Shown here: positions 1 to 7,369 of the stretch, piece by piece | Numbering within the stretch: the stretch's first letter is position 1 | How the letters are laid out: each line of letters opens with the position of its first letter | Origin: JAAOZP01 sp038848185 | GTDB taxonomy: Archaea; Thermoproteota; EX4484-205; JAAOZP01 | DNA length: 64,000 nucleotides | Assembly: GCA_038848185.1 (NCBI GenBank) | Contig: JAWCNV010000001.1 | Span: forward strand, 1 to 64,000 | Direction: 5' to 3' | Notes under the pieces: model-generated | The model's database searches: none | What the model was told of the DNA's origin: nothing | Seen by the model: only the letters and a program-made list of their open reading frames with translations | Program-made: the position numbers and the translations under genes

Positions 1-150
1 AGGGAGGTGGCGATAAGGGGAGAAACAGTTGAAGTCCTGACAGGCAACAGGAGCAAAACCATGGAAGCGTTGAAAAACCTGGGAGTAAGCCAAATATCAC
101 AGGCATACGACTACCTAAGAATATATCGTGAAGCATTCAAGCGACAGTAG
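1..150 (+). CDS. C-terminal fragment of an unidentified protein
   Basis: The first 49 codons of the window are open in frame 1 and end at a TAG at 148-150, so this is the 3' end of a gene that begins before the window. The fragment is basic and probably helical at its end (ending in YREAFKRQ). No motif is recognisable in this short tail, so no function is proposed. It converges on the L35Ae gene, which lies on the opposite strand 51 bases downstream. Confidence 0.55.
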   Translation, partial: REVAIRGETVEVLTGNRSKTMEALKNLGVSQISQAYDYLRIYREAFKRQ

Positions 151-201
151 TACTAGCACACCGAGGAACTTAAGGTCTTAAACAAGCTAGTGCTCTTTTA
201 G

Positions 202-489
202 TCATCTTGTTACTTTTAAGATAGTTTGCAGACCGTTGGATGGCTCCGGTAAACCTTTTCTAAACCGTATTATCACCGTCCCGTTTTCGCCATGCGTGCT
301 CACGATTCTTCCTAGAATCTTTTTCCTGCTTCCTATCATGCACACAGCCTTTCTGCCTAGGAGGAGCCTCGCAGCCTCCTCCCTACTGGAAACGCCTTCA
401 AACCTAGCAAGATACTGGTGCTTCCTGACACTTTTCATGCCGAGTCTTGGTCCAGTAATTACTCCACGGAAAGTCTTCGCCTCGACCAT
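202..489 (-). CDS. rpl35ae: Large ribosomal subunit protein eL33 (L35Ae)
   Basis: This 95-residue protein matches the archaeal/eukaryotic L35Ae family, a small beta-barrel protein of the large ribosomal subunit. The family signature is visible in order: SREEAARLLLGRKA around residues 35-48, a lysine-rich turn leading into LGRIVSTHGENG (59-70) and VIIRFRKGLPEP (72-83). The length fits the family (about 85-110). The ATG at 489 is preceded by A/T-rich sequence. The gene stands alone; no other ribosomal gene is adjacent. Presence of this protein is patchy in archaea. The assignment rests on recognised motifs rather than an alignment. Confidence 0.88.
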   Translation of the reverse strand: MVEAKTFRGVITGPRLGMKSVRKHQYLARFEGVSSREEAARLLLGRKAVCMIGSRKKILGRIVSTHGENGTVIIRFRKGLPEPSNGLQTILKVTR

Positions 490-666
490 AAAAAGGTATT
501 AAGAAATTTACTGTTTTTATATTTTTGGCTCTACAAAAAGTTGTCAACGTATTGGAGCAAGATATTGCTTCTCATATATTTGGGAAAGTGTTCTTGTATT
601 GCTAAACGTCTTTCTCTAAGTGGAATATTTGTTTTTATACTGCTGTGTGTAAGTTGTTAGAAAAGT

Positions 667-674
667 TAATATAA
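667..674 (+). promoter_or_regulatory. TATA-like box upstream of the cysteine synthase region
   Basis: An A/T-rich TATA-like element (TAATATAA) lies about 26-30 bases before the ATG at 700. It would start a transcript just before that ATG and then run into the cysteine synthase gene at 825. A second TATA-like stretch (TTTAAATATC, 710-719) lies inside the short upstream reading frame and could give a shorter leader. The rest of 490-824 is A/T-rich and shows nothing else recognisable. Confidence 0.4.
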
Positions 675-699
675 TCCTGTTATAACATTGGGGGCTGCG

Positions 700-828
700 A
701 TGAAGAGCTTTAAATATCTGACGCTTGAGAACCGCTTAACCACCATATCTCGTTTTAGATTAACATGGAGGATAACTCTTCCTCTCCCTATTCTGAAGCC
801 CAGAGTTTTAAGAGGTGTTAGAAAATGA
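700..828 (+). CDS. Possible 42-residue upstream reading frame coupled to the cysteine synthase gene
   Basis: A short ATG-initiated frame encodes a very basic 42-residue peptide and ends with a TGA that overlaps the ATG of the next gene (ATGA at 825-828). GGGGG lies a few bases before its ATG, and a TATA-like box sits at 667-674. This arrangement is typical of translational coupling. The peptide matches no family I know, and it is short enough to occur by chance, so it may be only leader sequence. Confidence 0.2.
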   Translation: MKSFKYLTLENRLTTISRFRLTWRITLPLPILKPRVLRGVRK

Positions 829-1730
829 TTGTTGCGAAAAATATAACTGAGCTGATAGGTGGAACCCCGATGGTTAGGATAAACCATCTCACAGGACCAT
901 GTGACGCTACGGTCTACGCTAAGCTTGAATGGTATAATGTTGGTGGCTCCGTTAAGGATAGGATGGCCCTCTGCCTAATAGAGTCTGCCGAAGTCTCCGG
1001 AAGACTGAGCAAGGATAAGGTAATCCTCGAGGCAACTTCTGGCAACACAGGAATAGCTCTTGCAATGCTGGCTGCAGTAAAAGGATACAGGATTTCAATA
1101 GTCATGCCTGAATCAGTAAGCGTAGAGAGGCGGAAAATAATAAGGGCATATGGGGCTGAACTCATTCTATCGCCTGGGGCGAAGGGGACTGGTGGAGCAG
1201 TAGAGCTGAAGCAGAAACTCCTGAGAGAAAACCCTGATAAGTACGTCGACTTGGATCAGTTTAAGGATCCTGCTAATATTCTGGCACACTATCAGACTAC
1301 TGGGAGAGAGATATTAGAGCAGACTGATGGAAGGGTTGACATGGTGGTGGTGGGGATAGGCACAGCGGGCACAGGCGTAGGTACTTCAATGAGGCTCAAA
1401 GAGTTTAATCCCCGCATAAAAATAGTGGGTGTCACCCCGAGGCTCGGAGTAAGCGTTCAAGGCTTAAGGAATCCTAGTGAACCCTATCCTACTCAGCTTT
1501 TCAGAAGAGAATGGTTTGACGAGATTATAGAGATAGATGAGGATGATAAGGAGGAGTCTTTTAAAGTAGCACGGGAGGTTGCGAGGAGAGAGGGGCTACT
1601 CATAGGAATGAGTTCAGGAGCAATAATGCTTGCAACAATTAGGAAAGCGAGGGAAATCGGAAGCGGTAAAACGATCGTGGCTGTGTTGCCTGATAGTGGA
1701 GAAAAATATTTGAGCACCGAATTGTTCTAG
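825..1730 (+). CDS. cysK: PLP-dependent cysteine synthase / cystathionine beta-synthase family enzyme
   Basis: The 301-residue protein is a fold-type II PLP enzyme of the O-acetylserine (or O-phosphoserine) sulfhydrylase/cystathionine beta-synthase family, which makes cysteine by replacing the activated side chain of a serine derivative. The N-terminal LIGGTPMVRI motif is at about 11-20. The PLP lysine lies in GGSVKDRMA (about 40-48), the substrate-binding loop is EATSGNTGIALA (about 69-80), and the phosphate-binding glycine loop is GIGTAGTGVG (about 176-185), where the family usually has GTGGT. The C-terminal PDSGEKYLS loop is present. Length is normal. There is no CBS domain. The acceptor substrate cannot be read from sequence. 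It is monocistronic apart from the possible upstream peptide. Confidence 0.88.
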   Translation: MIVAKNITELIGGTPMVRINHLTGPCDATVYAKLEWYNVGGSVKDRMALCLIESAEVSGRLSKDKVILEATSGNTGIALAMLAAVKGYRISIVMPESVSVERRKIIRAYGAELILSPGAKGTGGAVELKQKLLRENPDKYVDLDQFKDPANILAHYQTTGREILEQTDGRVDMVVVGIGTAGTGVGTSMRLKEFNPRIKIVGVTPRLGVSVQGLRNPSEPYPTQLFRREWFDEIIEIDEDDKEESFKVAREVARREGLLIGMSSGAIMLATIRKAREIGSGKTIVAVLPDSGEKYLSTELF

Positions 1731-1943
1731 GCTTAACTGGTGAAGCTCAATGGGAAAGAGGTTCTTAATACTACTGGTTCTAATTTTTAGAAGCTTTACA
1801 GGACTTTTACGAGAATGTTAAGATCAAGCGTAGTTTCATGTTCGAATTGTTGACGAAGAATGGGAAAATCAGCCACATATAAAAAAATAAAAAACTTAAA
1901 TATGTGTCCTAAGCTTAAACCTTAGCTATTCCGGTGGTGTGAT
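1731..1943. other. Non-coding stretch with a decayed-looking fragment
   Basis: No convincing gene is seen here. On the + strand a roughly 31-codon open stretch without a start codon (LEALQDFYENVKIKRSF and onwards, ending at a TAA near 1881) could be a remnant of a gene, but it is too short to identify. An A-rich run and a TATA-like AAACTTAAATATG follow at about 1891-1903 and may serve as promoter for the broken gene that begins near 1944. Confidence 0.3.
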
Positions 1944-2134
1944 ATGACCTGCCAATTCACCGTTCACGGAAAACGAGCCTAAAGAAAACAATAATATATA
2001 GACTAGTTGTTGACCCTGTGGCCTTACTCACAACATATATCCTAACAGGCGAACTGTCTGGTTCAATACTTGCAGTAATACTGATAGAAATCTTCTCAAC
2101 AGCATTCTACTATATTCTCGATAGACTTATATAG
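1944..2134 (+). pseudogene. DUF2061-like small membrane protein, frame broken near its start
   Basis: The frame ending at TAG 2132-2134 encodes a peptide starting around SRKTSLKKTIIYRLV and running through LLTTYILTGELSGSILAVI to FYYILDRLI. This is the signature of the DUF2061 family of about 60-80-residue two-helix membrane proteins. The frame has no ATG, GTG or TTG after the stop at 1940-1942. The only nearby ATG (1944) is in another frame and stops after 12 codons at 1980-1982. A single-base indel in or near the AAAA run at 1970-1973 would join the two. It is therefore a frameshifted gene, a sequencing error, or a gene with a rare start codon. A TATA-like stretch lies just upstream. Confidence 0.5.
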
Positions 2135-2225
2135 ACAGGAAAAGGCAGAATTAAATCCCTATTTTTCTTTTTCTCGGTCTAATAATATCCTTATACGTGA
2201 AATATTTAGTCTAGAAATTCAGATT

Positions 2226-2819
2226 TTAAGCAGAGAAATTCAAGCTTTCTAGTTTAGATGCTAGGTGTCTTGCAATTAGCCTAGCCACCCTAATTGGTTC
2301 AGGTATTCTCCCGAAAACCATAAACTTGTTTAAGACAAGCTTCGAATCGAAATCATCTATGCCAATGTTCCTCACAAAGACTTTGAAACCTGTTTTCAGT
2401 TTTATCTCCTTCCTCGGCCCAAGCTTCCTATAGGCTTCAATCTTCCTCTCCCAGTTCTCCGGGAAATGTTTTCTGATAGCATCCTCAATCCCTTTAGAAG
2501 ATCTGTATGTTATAGCAAGCACAGGTTTCCCAGTCTTCTCAAAAACCTCTTTCACATCAACTATGTTATACATGCTTATGACTGTGCCGCTTACCATTAT
2601 CAGATTCACGTCTTCTCTTCCAAGAGACTTGTAAAGAGATATTACTGCGCTTGTCGCATCATCACCGGCGATGGTTGTGCAGGTAAATGAGAAGCCGTCT
2701 ATCAGCAGGTCGCTGCGCATAACTACTCCTGCTAGGAAAGCCTTTGCAGAGTCTCTCCTGAAACTTTCAGCTACCCCTAATGCTCTTATGGCTTTCTTAG
2801 AAGCCTTAACTCTCATCAA
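2226..2819 (-). CDS. DUF99 family protein (endonuclease dU / UPF0215)
   Basis: The 197-residue protein belongs to DUF99 (UPF0215), archaeal relatives of endonuclease V. Seen in order are an N-terminal RALGVAESFRRD stretch (about 12-23), AGVVMRSDLLIDGF (30-43), GDDATSAVI (52-60), MVSGTVISMYNIVD (75-88), and RKHFPENWERKIEAY towards the C-terminal half. Some members are reported to cut DNA containing deaminated bases such as uracil, which would suit a thermophile, but that activity is inferred here. The family usually carries an acidic residue in its first strand; this copy has LGVAES there. The second Met is an alternative start. It is convergent with nothing obvious and separated from the broken DUF2061 gene by 91 bases. 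Confidence 0.8.
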   Translation of the reverse strand: MMRVKASKKAIRALGVAESFRRDSAKAFLAGVVMRSDLLIDGFSFTCTTIAGDDATSAVISLYKSLGREDVNLIMVSGTVISMYNIVDVKEVFEKTGKPVLAITYRSSKGIEDAIRKHFPENWERKIEAYRKLGPRKEIKLKTGFKVFVRNIGIDDFDSKLVLNKFMVFGRIPEPIRVARLIARHLASKLESLNFSA

Positions 2820-2958
2820 AAATTTAGGATGGACTGAGAAATATATTCTTTTTCAAAAATCTGATTTAAAAATAAGCCTGTTGTAATATTCTTCTGCTAA
2901 TGATATGCTTCCAACATGAGTTTGAATGTTTTAGAAGCCTCCGGGAAAGATTTATTTC

Positions 2959-2979
2959 TTACAGACAAATCCTTATTAT
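2959..2979 (+). promoter_or_regulatory. Shared upstream element of the tandem paralogs, copy 1
   Basis: A 21-base element (consensus TTACAGACAAA, two variable bases, CTTATTAT) lies 38 bases before the start of the first paralog. It recurs with two mismatches at 4035-4055, 42 bases before the second. The CTTATTAT end could act as the TATA box. Conservation at both copies, while flanking DNA differs, suggests a promoter or operator, or a relic of the duplication. Confidence 0.45.
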
Positions 2980-3017
2980 GACAGGGGGTCCTACGAATAC
3001 CAGAGGAAGGATAAGGG

Positions 3018-3914
3018 ATGGGGGTGGACGTAGTTCCGGGGGAGAAGACATCGGTTTCCTCACTCCTTAACAGGAGTGATGTTCAAGCTTTGCTGAAAGC
3101 CCTGTCAGACGGCTCCCTGACTGTTTTGAAGCCTGAGCTCAGTCCAAACGGGGAGTTCACGTACCCTGAAGCTGAGAGAATAATGGGAAGTTCGTCCCGC
3201 ACCGTTAGGGAAATACTCGAAGCCCTTTCAAATGAGGAGATGCTTGCAAAAGAACTCTCTACATCCGTACTGGCCTGCCCATACTGTGGCTGTAGCAGGT
3301 TTATTGTAGAGCTGACCGATACTTATGCTCCTTCTTCTACAAGGTCTAAGGCGATTGAAAACATTGTGAGCGGTCTCTTGGGTAAGAGACTGGTCTGCTT
3401 AACTGGGAAGCACGCTTTCTACGAGAATGAGGGTGTTTCAAAGAAGATATTCTCTTACAGGCTTAACCCGGAGAAGAAGGACTTCATAGGGAGATGGGTT
3501 ATGGATCTTACTCCTGTTGCCGTAGCCTTGAGAGCCAAGGGTTGGAGAGTCGAGGCACCAGCAAGAATAATAGGTAAATCAGGTGTTGAACACACTTTTT
3601 CTCTATCAGTTTCTTACAGGGATGATGTTAAGGACACTGTTGATGCTGTGGTCGATGTTATTGTAAGTGACATTATGGTCGATGAATCTGCTCTTTCAAT
3701 AGTCCTTAAAGCGATGGATGTTAAGGCGGTTAAAAAGCTGCTGCTCGTAGTCCCAGGTTTAACTGATAAGGCTAGAGCCCTGTTCGACTACTATAATACT
3801 TACGATGTGCATGTTCTCGAATGTCAAGACGTGAGCCAAGTAAATAGTGCGTTGCTCGATATTCTCAGTAGCTTAGCTAAAATAAGGCTTAAGACCGTTA
3901 CCGGTGTAAGATAG
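3018..3914 (+). CDS. TackOD1-associated type protein, short paralog lacking most of the zinc-ribbon region
   Basis: This 298-residue protein is a paralog of the next gene. Residues about 13-65 hold a winged-helix-like segment beginning SSLLNRSDVQALLKALSDGS. One CPYCG pair follows at about 87-91, but the rest of the zinc-ribbon region of the paralog is replaced by an unrelated stretch of about 35 residues. From about 147 the C-terminal half (RLNPEKKDFIGRWVMDLTP, then GVEHTFSLS and LLLVVPGLTDKARALFDYY) resembles a restriction-endonuclease-like alpha/beta fold without an obvious catalytic triad. Two DNA blocks (3057-3186 and 3452-3595) are identical to the paralog. Function is unknown; a sensory or regulatory role is inferred from the DNA-binding-like and zinc-binding parts. 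Confidence 0.7.
   Translation: MGVDVVPGEKTSVSSLLNRSDVQALLKALSDGSLTVLKPELSPNGEFTYPEAERIMGSSSRTVREILEALSNEEMLAKELSTSVLACPYCGCSRFIVELTDTYAPSSTRSKAIENIVSGLLGKRLVCLTGKHAFYENEGVSKKIFSYRLNPEKKDFIGRWVMDLTPVAVALRAKGWRVEAPARIIGKSGVEHTFSLSVSYRDDVKDTVDAVVDVIVSDIMVDESALSIVLKAMDVKAVKKLLLVVPGLTDKARALFDYYNTYDVHVLECQDVSQVNSALLDILSSLAKIRLKTVTGVR
3057..3186 (+). repeat. 130-bp perfect repeat, block A copy 1
   Basis: These 130 bases are identical, base for base, to 4137-4266 (offset 1080). They encode most of the N-terminal winged-helix-like segment of both paralogs. Flanking codons diverge immediately on both sides, which suggests gene conversion rather than simple recent duplication. Confidence 0.95.
3452..3595 (+). 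repeat. 144-bp perfect repeat, block B copy 1
   Basis: These 144 bases are identical to 4670-4813 (offset 1218). They encode the start of the C-terminal domain (from SYRLNPEKKD to GVEHT). The 138-base change in offset relative to block A reflects the missing zinc-ribbon segment in this copy. Confidence 0.95.
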
Positions 3915-4034
3915 ATATTTCAGCATTTTGTTTATAAATATTAGCTCTCATTCATAATCCCTGTTTTCGACAATTGCCCAATAGTCATGTTTATTACAGA
4001 CATTAATCCTTCTACATAAAGTGAGACCTACTAT

Positions 4035-4055
4035 TTACAGACAAACTCTTATTAT
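4035..4055 (+). promoter_or_regulatory. Shared upstream element of the tandem paralogs, copy 2
   Basis: This is the second copy of the 21-base element described at 2959-2979, two mismatches apart and at nearly the same distance from its gene start. A weaker partial copy (TTACAGACATTAATCCTTCT) lies at 3994-4013, so this promoter region may carry two binding sites. Confidence 0.45.
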
Positions 4056-4097
4056 TTTCACGGCTTATCCATATAGCAGGGAGAGCACGGGGGTATA

Positions 4098-5114
4098 GTG
4101 AAAATGGAGATGTTGGAGGGTGAAAAGATTCCTATCTCCTCACTCCTTAACAGGAGTGATGTTCAAGCTTTGCTGAAAGCCCTGTCAGACGGCTCCCTGA
4201 CTGTTTTGAAGCCTGAGCTCAGTCCAAACGGGGAGTTCACGTACCCTGAAGCTGAGAGAATAATGGATTCTTCACCAAGACTGGTTAAGGAAGTTTTAGA
4301 AACGCTTGCTGAAGAAAACATTCTTAGCGAGGAATTGTCTATTGTTGTTACTGTATGCCCATATTGCGGCGATAACAAGTTCACTGTGGAACTTACATGC
4401 ACTCATTGCGGTTCCACAAGGATACGGATGGGAGTAACTGTTGAGCACTTAGAATGCGGATACATCGGTTTTGAAGAAGAGTTTAGAGAAATGACCTGCC
4501 CCAAGTGTCGCAAGCGTATGAGGGCTCTTGGAATAGACTTCCGTAAACCAGGTGTACTCTACAGATGCCTCTCCTGCAAGGAATTCGCAGGCGAGCCTCG
4601 GAGAAAATACACGTGCTTAAGGGAGAACCATGTTTTTTACGAGGACGAAAGCGTTTCAAGAGAGCTTTACTCTTACAGGCTTAACCCGGAGAAGAAGGAC
4701 TTCATAGGGAGATGGGTTATGGATCTTACTCCTGTTGCCGTAGCCTTGAGAGCCAAGGGTTGGAGAGTCGAGGCACCAGCAAGAATAATAGGTAAATCAG
4801 GTGTTGAACACACCTTCTCCCTGTCCGCTTTCCGAGATGATGGCAATATAGAGATTCTAACGGATATTCTTGTTAATGATAGACCGATAGATGACTCCGC
4901 GCTCTCCCTTATTTTCAAAGCATTGGATGTCGATGCTTCTAAAAGAATAATGGTCTTCATACCTGAGCTGACTGTTAAGGCAAGGGCCCTCTTCGACTAT
5001 TACCGTGTACTGCCGAACACGCATCTTTTCGAATGCAACAGTATAGATAAAGTTAACGACGTAATATTAAGCGTCCTGGATAATGTTGTTGAACTGAGTC
5101 CCCGAATAAAGTAG
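4098..5114 (+). CDS. TackOD1-type zinc-ribbon protein with N-terminal winged helix and C-terminal nuclease-like fold
   Basis: The 338-residue protein starts at GTG 4098; an in-frame ATG two codons later is an alternative. It has an N-terminal winged-helix-like segment (about 14-65). A zinc-binding region follows (about 91-175) with CPYC, CTHC, a lone CG, CPKC, CLSC and a final Cys, including the phrase GIDFRKPGVLYRC. This resembles the TackOD1 output domain described from TACK archaea; I recognise it by pattern, not by search. The C-terminal half (GVEHTFSLS to LFDYYRVL) looks like a restriction-endonuclease-like fold lacking clear catalytic residues. The stop is two bases from the start of a membrane glycosyltransferase, implying one operon. 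A regulatory role is inferred. Confidence 0.7.
   Translation: MKMEMLEGEKIPISSLLNRSDVQALLKALSDGSLTVLKPELSPNGEFTYPEAERIMDSSPRLVKEVLETLAEENILSEELSIVVTVCPYCGDNKFTVELTCTHCGSTRIRMGVTVEHLECGYIGFEEEFREMTCPKCRKRMRALGIDFRKPGVLYRCLSCKEFAGEPRRKYTCLRENHVFYEDESVSRELYSYRLNPEKKDFIGRWVMDLTPVAVALRAKGWRVEAPARIIGKSGVEHTFSLSAFRDDGNIEILTDILVNDRPIDDSALSLIFKALDVDASKRIMVFIPELTVKARALFDYYRVLPNTHLFECNSIDKVNDVILSVLDNVVELSPRIK
4137..4266 (+). repeat. 130-bp perfect repeat, block A copy 2
   Basis: This block is identical to 3057-3186. It lies within the N-terminal coding part of the longer paralog. Confidence 0.95.
4670..4813 (+). repeat. 144-bp perfect repeat, block B copy 2
   Basis: This block is identical to 3452-3595. 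After it the two genes diverge again, so their last roughly 100 codons are only moderately similar at protein level. Confidence 0.95.
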
Positions 5115-5116
5115 GT

Positions 5117-6379
5117 ATGTGCCCCAAGTTTACGAGCTTCCGATTGACTGTCTTCATTATAAATCTCGCATTAACACCATTGCTTTTCATCATGGTCGTT
5201 TGGCTAAGCAGCTTTTTCGGAATCGCTTTCAAAGACTTTATCCTAATATGTTCAGTCTCGCTGTTTCTCGATTACCCCCGGGTTCTTGCCAAAACCATTA
5301 TTCTCCCTATTGCTGAACATCTGAGGAAGGCTCCTGTAGCAGGAAGCCAGCCTACTATATCCATATTAATCCCTGCTCACAACGAGGAGAGAACAATCGC
5401 TGCATGCGTAGAGTCTATTCTAGAGAACAATTATCCTAAGAAACAAGTGGTAGTTGTTGACGATGGTTCAACAGACAACACCTTCAAGATTGCTTCACGA
5501 TATGGAAGTAAGATAACTCTCTTAACTAGGAGCAAGAGCAGCATGAAGGCGTATGCACTAAACTATGGGTTGCAGGCTGTTAAAGGAGAGGTCGTTGTTA
5601 CGGTGGATGCTGATACGATAGTCGCATGGGATTTCCTAAGCATTGTTGCAGCCTACTTTAACAACCCTCTTATTCTTGCGGGAAGCGGAAACTTAAGGGT
5701 TCTAAACGCTGATTCAAACCTGCTGACAAGGCTTCAAGCATCTGAATATGTTACTGCGTTCGACATAGGAAGGAGACTGCAATCAATGTTCAACACTCTT
5801 CTCATAATACCTGGAGCTGTCGGAGTGATAAGGAGAGAAATCTTAGAGTCGATAGGTGGATATGATCCTTTGATTGGAGAGGATTTCGACGTGACACTGA
5901 AAGTACATAAGGTGAAGGGTAGAATTATCTTTATGCCTGAGGCGTACGCTTGGACGGATGTGCCTGAGAAATGGCATAGCTGGATGAGGCAAAGAGTAAG
6001 ATGGCACAGAAGCCAGATAAGAATGTTGATAAGGCATAGAAACCTTTTTTTCAAGAGAATCTTTGGTCCACCTAGTTTAATAGGTGCTCCAGACATGCTG
6101 CTGATGGACATTATTGCATTATTCCTACGCCCATTGTGGCTCCTATTTTTCGTGTTGACATCTTACAATCCTCTATTGGTACTGGGGGTAACTCTGTTTT
6201 TCTACGCTACGATGGAGCTTCAAACATCTTTAAGTACTCTGTCAGTTGTTGAATATCCTCAGGATATGAAGTATTGGTATTTGTTTCCATTAAGCCTCCT
6301 AATGTATCGTCCTGTTTACGGTTTTGTCCGGCTTTACTCCTATGCGTCTGAAATTATTAAACCATCATCAGAATGGTGA
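5117..6379 (+). CDS. Membrane-bound family 2 glycosyltransferase
   Basis: The 420-residue protein is a processive-type GT2 enzyme similar to hyaluronan, poly-GlcNAc and cellulose synthases, which polymerise or transfer a sugar from a nucleotide donor at the membrane. Two N-terminal membrane helices (about 10-60) precede the GT-A domain, which shows PAHNEE (86-91), VDDGSTD (114-120), the metal-binding VDADT (163-167), the acceptor-site GEDFD (254-258) and RQRVRW (291-296), the Q/RxxRW motif of processive enzymes. Two or three membrane helices follow (about 325-395). It starts two bases after the zinc-ribbon gene and so is probably co-transcribed with it. The product may be a surface polysaccharide or glycolipid; the sugar is unknown. 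Confidence 0.88.
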   Translation: MCPKFTSFRLTVFIINLALTPLLFIMVVWLSSFFGIAFKDFILICSVSLFLDYPRVLAKTIILPIAEHLRKAPVAGSQPTISILIPAHNEERTIAACVESILENNYPKKQVVVVDDGSTDNTFKIASRYGSKITLLTRSKSSMKAYALNYGLQAVKGEVVVTVDADTIVAWDFLSIVAAYFNNPLILAGSGNLRVLNADSNLLTRLQASEYVTAFDIGRRLQSMFNTLLIIPGAVGVIRREILESIGGYDPLIGEDFDVTLKVHKVKGRIIFMPEAYAWTDVPEKWHSWMRQRVRWHRSQIRMLIRHRNLFFKRIFGPPSLIGAPDMLLMDIIALFLRPLWLLFFVLTSYNPLLVLGVTLFFYATMELQTSLSTLSVVEYPQDMKYWYLFPLSLLMYRPVYGFVRLYSYASEIIKPSSEW

Positions 6380-6382
6380 AAC

Positions 6383-7363
6383 CTACAGTCGTCCCTTCTC
6401 CTTCAGAGTCCTCTCTATGTTACTGAGAATCCCTCTATTTATTTCAACTCCGGCTTTTTCAAGTGCTATTAGAGAAGAGCCTGCAACCGGCGGAAATATT
6501 GGGGAAGTTAAGTAGGATTTAGGAGCAATTTTCCGAACCATTTCCCATAAAGGTTTTGTCACGAGTTCTCCTGCTTTGAAAACTCCTCCTATCAAGCCTA
6601 TTGGAAACTCGTCATTCTCCATCCTGAGTCTTCTAATGACTCCGCTAACCGTGTTTGCCAGTTCTCTTCCAGCGTCACGTAGTATCCCTATGGCCACCTC
6701 GTCCCCCTTCATAGCCGCCTCCGTCACCAATGGGGCTAGTCTCGCAAACTCAACGACGCTCATTCCTCTAGTGTAAACATGCCATATTATTTCGTCAGGC
6801 GTCTTCGCGTTAAACTTCTCTATTAGAAACCTTGTTATCATCGTGTTAGGGCCCCTCTCCTCGTATTCTAACAAGGCTGCTGCAACACCCCTCTTAGCTA
6901 TGTAGAAACCGCTTCCCTCATCTGCAAGCAAATATCCCCAGCCACCTGCCCTAGCGTATTCTCCCCTTTTATTTATTCCCGCTGTCGAGGAGCCTGTTCC
7001 AGCTATTATTATCGTACTCTCCCTGCCTGCGTTAGTGGCGTAAAGGGCCGCCATAGAATCGTGGACAAGGATTATTCTGCCTATTGGAAAATCTTTCACA
7101 GCGTTCTCCATAGCGTTAACGTCTAGGCTGCAGTCAAGCCCAGCTAGAGATGCGACAACTATTTCAACGTTATTAGCGTCGACACCAGCTATCCTGATTG
7201 CTTTCACGCATGCTTCCTCTATTGTTCTCCTAGATTGTTCAACACCAACATTATGATGGTTTGAGGGGCCTGCTTCACTAATGGAAATTATCTTTCCGTT
7301 CAAGTTTAGTAGAGCCGCCTCTGTTTTAGTACCCCCACCGTCTATACCTATAACGTATTTCAA
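6383..7363 (-). CDS. BadF/BadG/BcrA/BcrD-type sugar kinase (N-acetylglucosamine kinase-like)
   Basis: This 326-residue ASKHA-fold kinase starts with GIDGGGTKTEAALL (5-18), the ATP phosphate-binding loop. It continues with VHDSMAALYA (about 100-109), IAGTGSSTAG (about 119-128) and GGWGYLLADEGSGFYIAKRG (140-159), as in archaeal and eukaryotic N-acetylglucosamine kinases. The C-terminal GLIGGVFKAGEL loop closes the nucleotide site. It is likely to phosphorylate an amino sugar or hexose during recycling or salvage; the exact substrate is not determined. It follows the adenosine-specific kinase-like gene by six bases on the same strand, so they form an operon, and it ends three bases from the convergent glycosyltransferase. 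Confidence 0.82.
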   Translation of the reverse strand: MKYVIGIDGGGTKTEAALLNLNGKIISISEAGPSNHHNVGVEQSRRTIEEACVKAIRIAGVDANNVEIVVASLAGLDCSLDVNAMENAVKDFPIGRIILVHDSMAALYATNAGRESTIIIAGTGSSTAGINKRGEYARAGGWGYLLADEGSGFYIAKRGVAAALLEYEERGPNTMITRFLIEKFNAKTPDEIIWHVYTRGMSVVEFARLAPLVTEAAMKGDEVAIGILRDAGRELANTVSGVIRRLRMENDEFPIGLIGGVFKAGELVTKPLWEMVRKIAPKSYLTSPIFPPVAGSSLIALEKAGVEINRGILSNIERTLKEKGRL

Positions 7364-7369
7364 AGTGTT

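Noticed and set aside
236..660. Two plus-strand frames overlapping and following L35Ae
   Set aside because: They overlap the ribosomal gene or A/T-rich spacer and show no conserved pattern.
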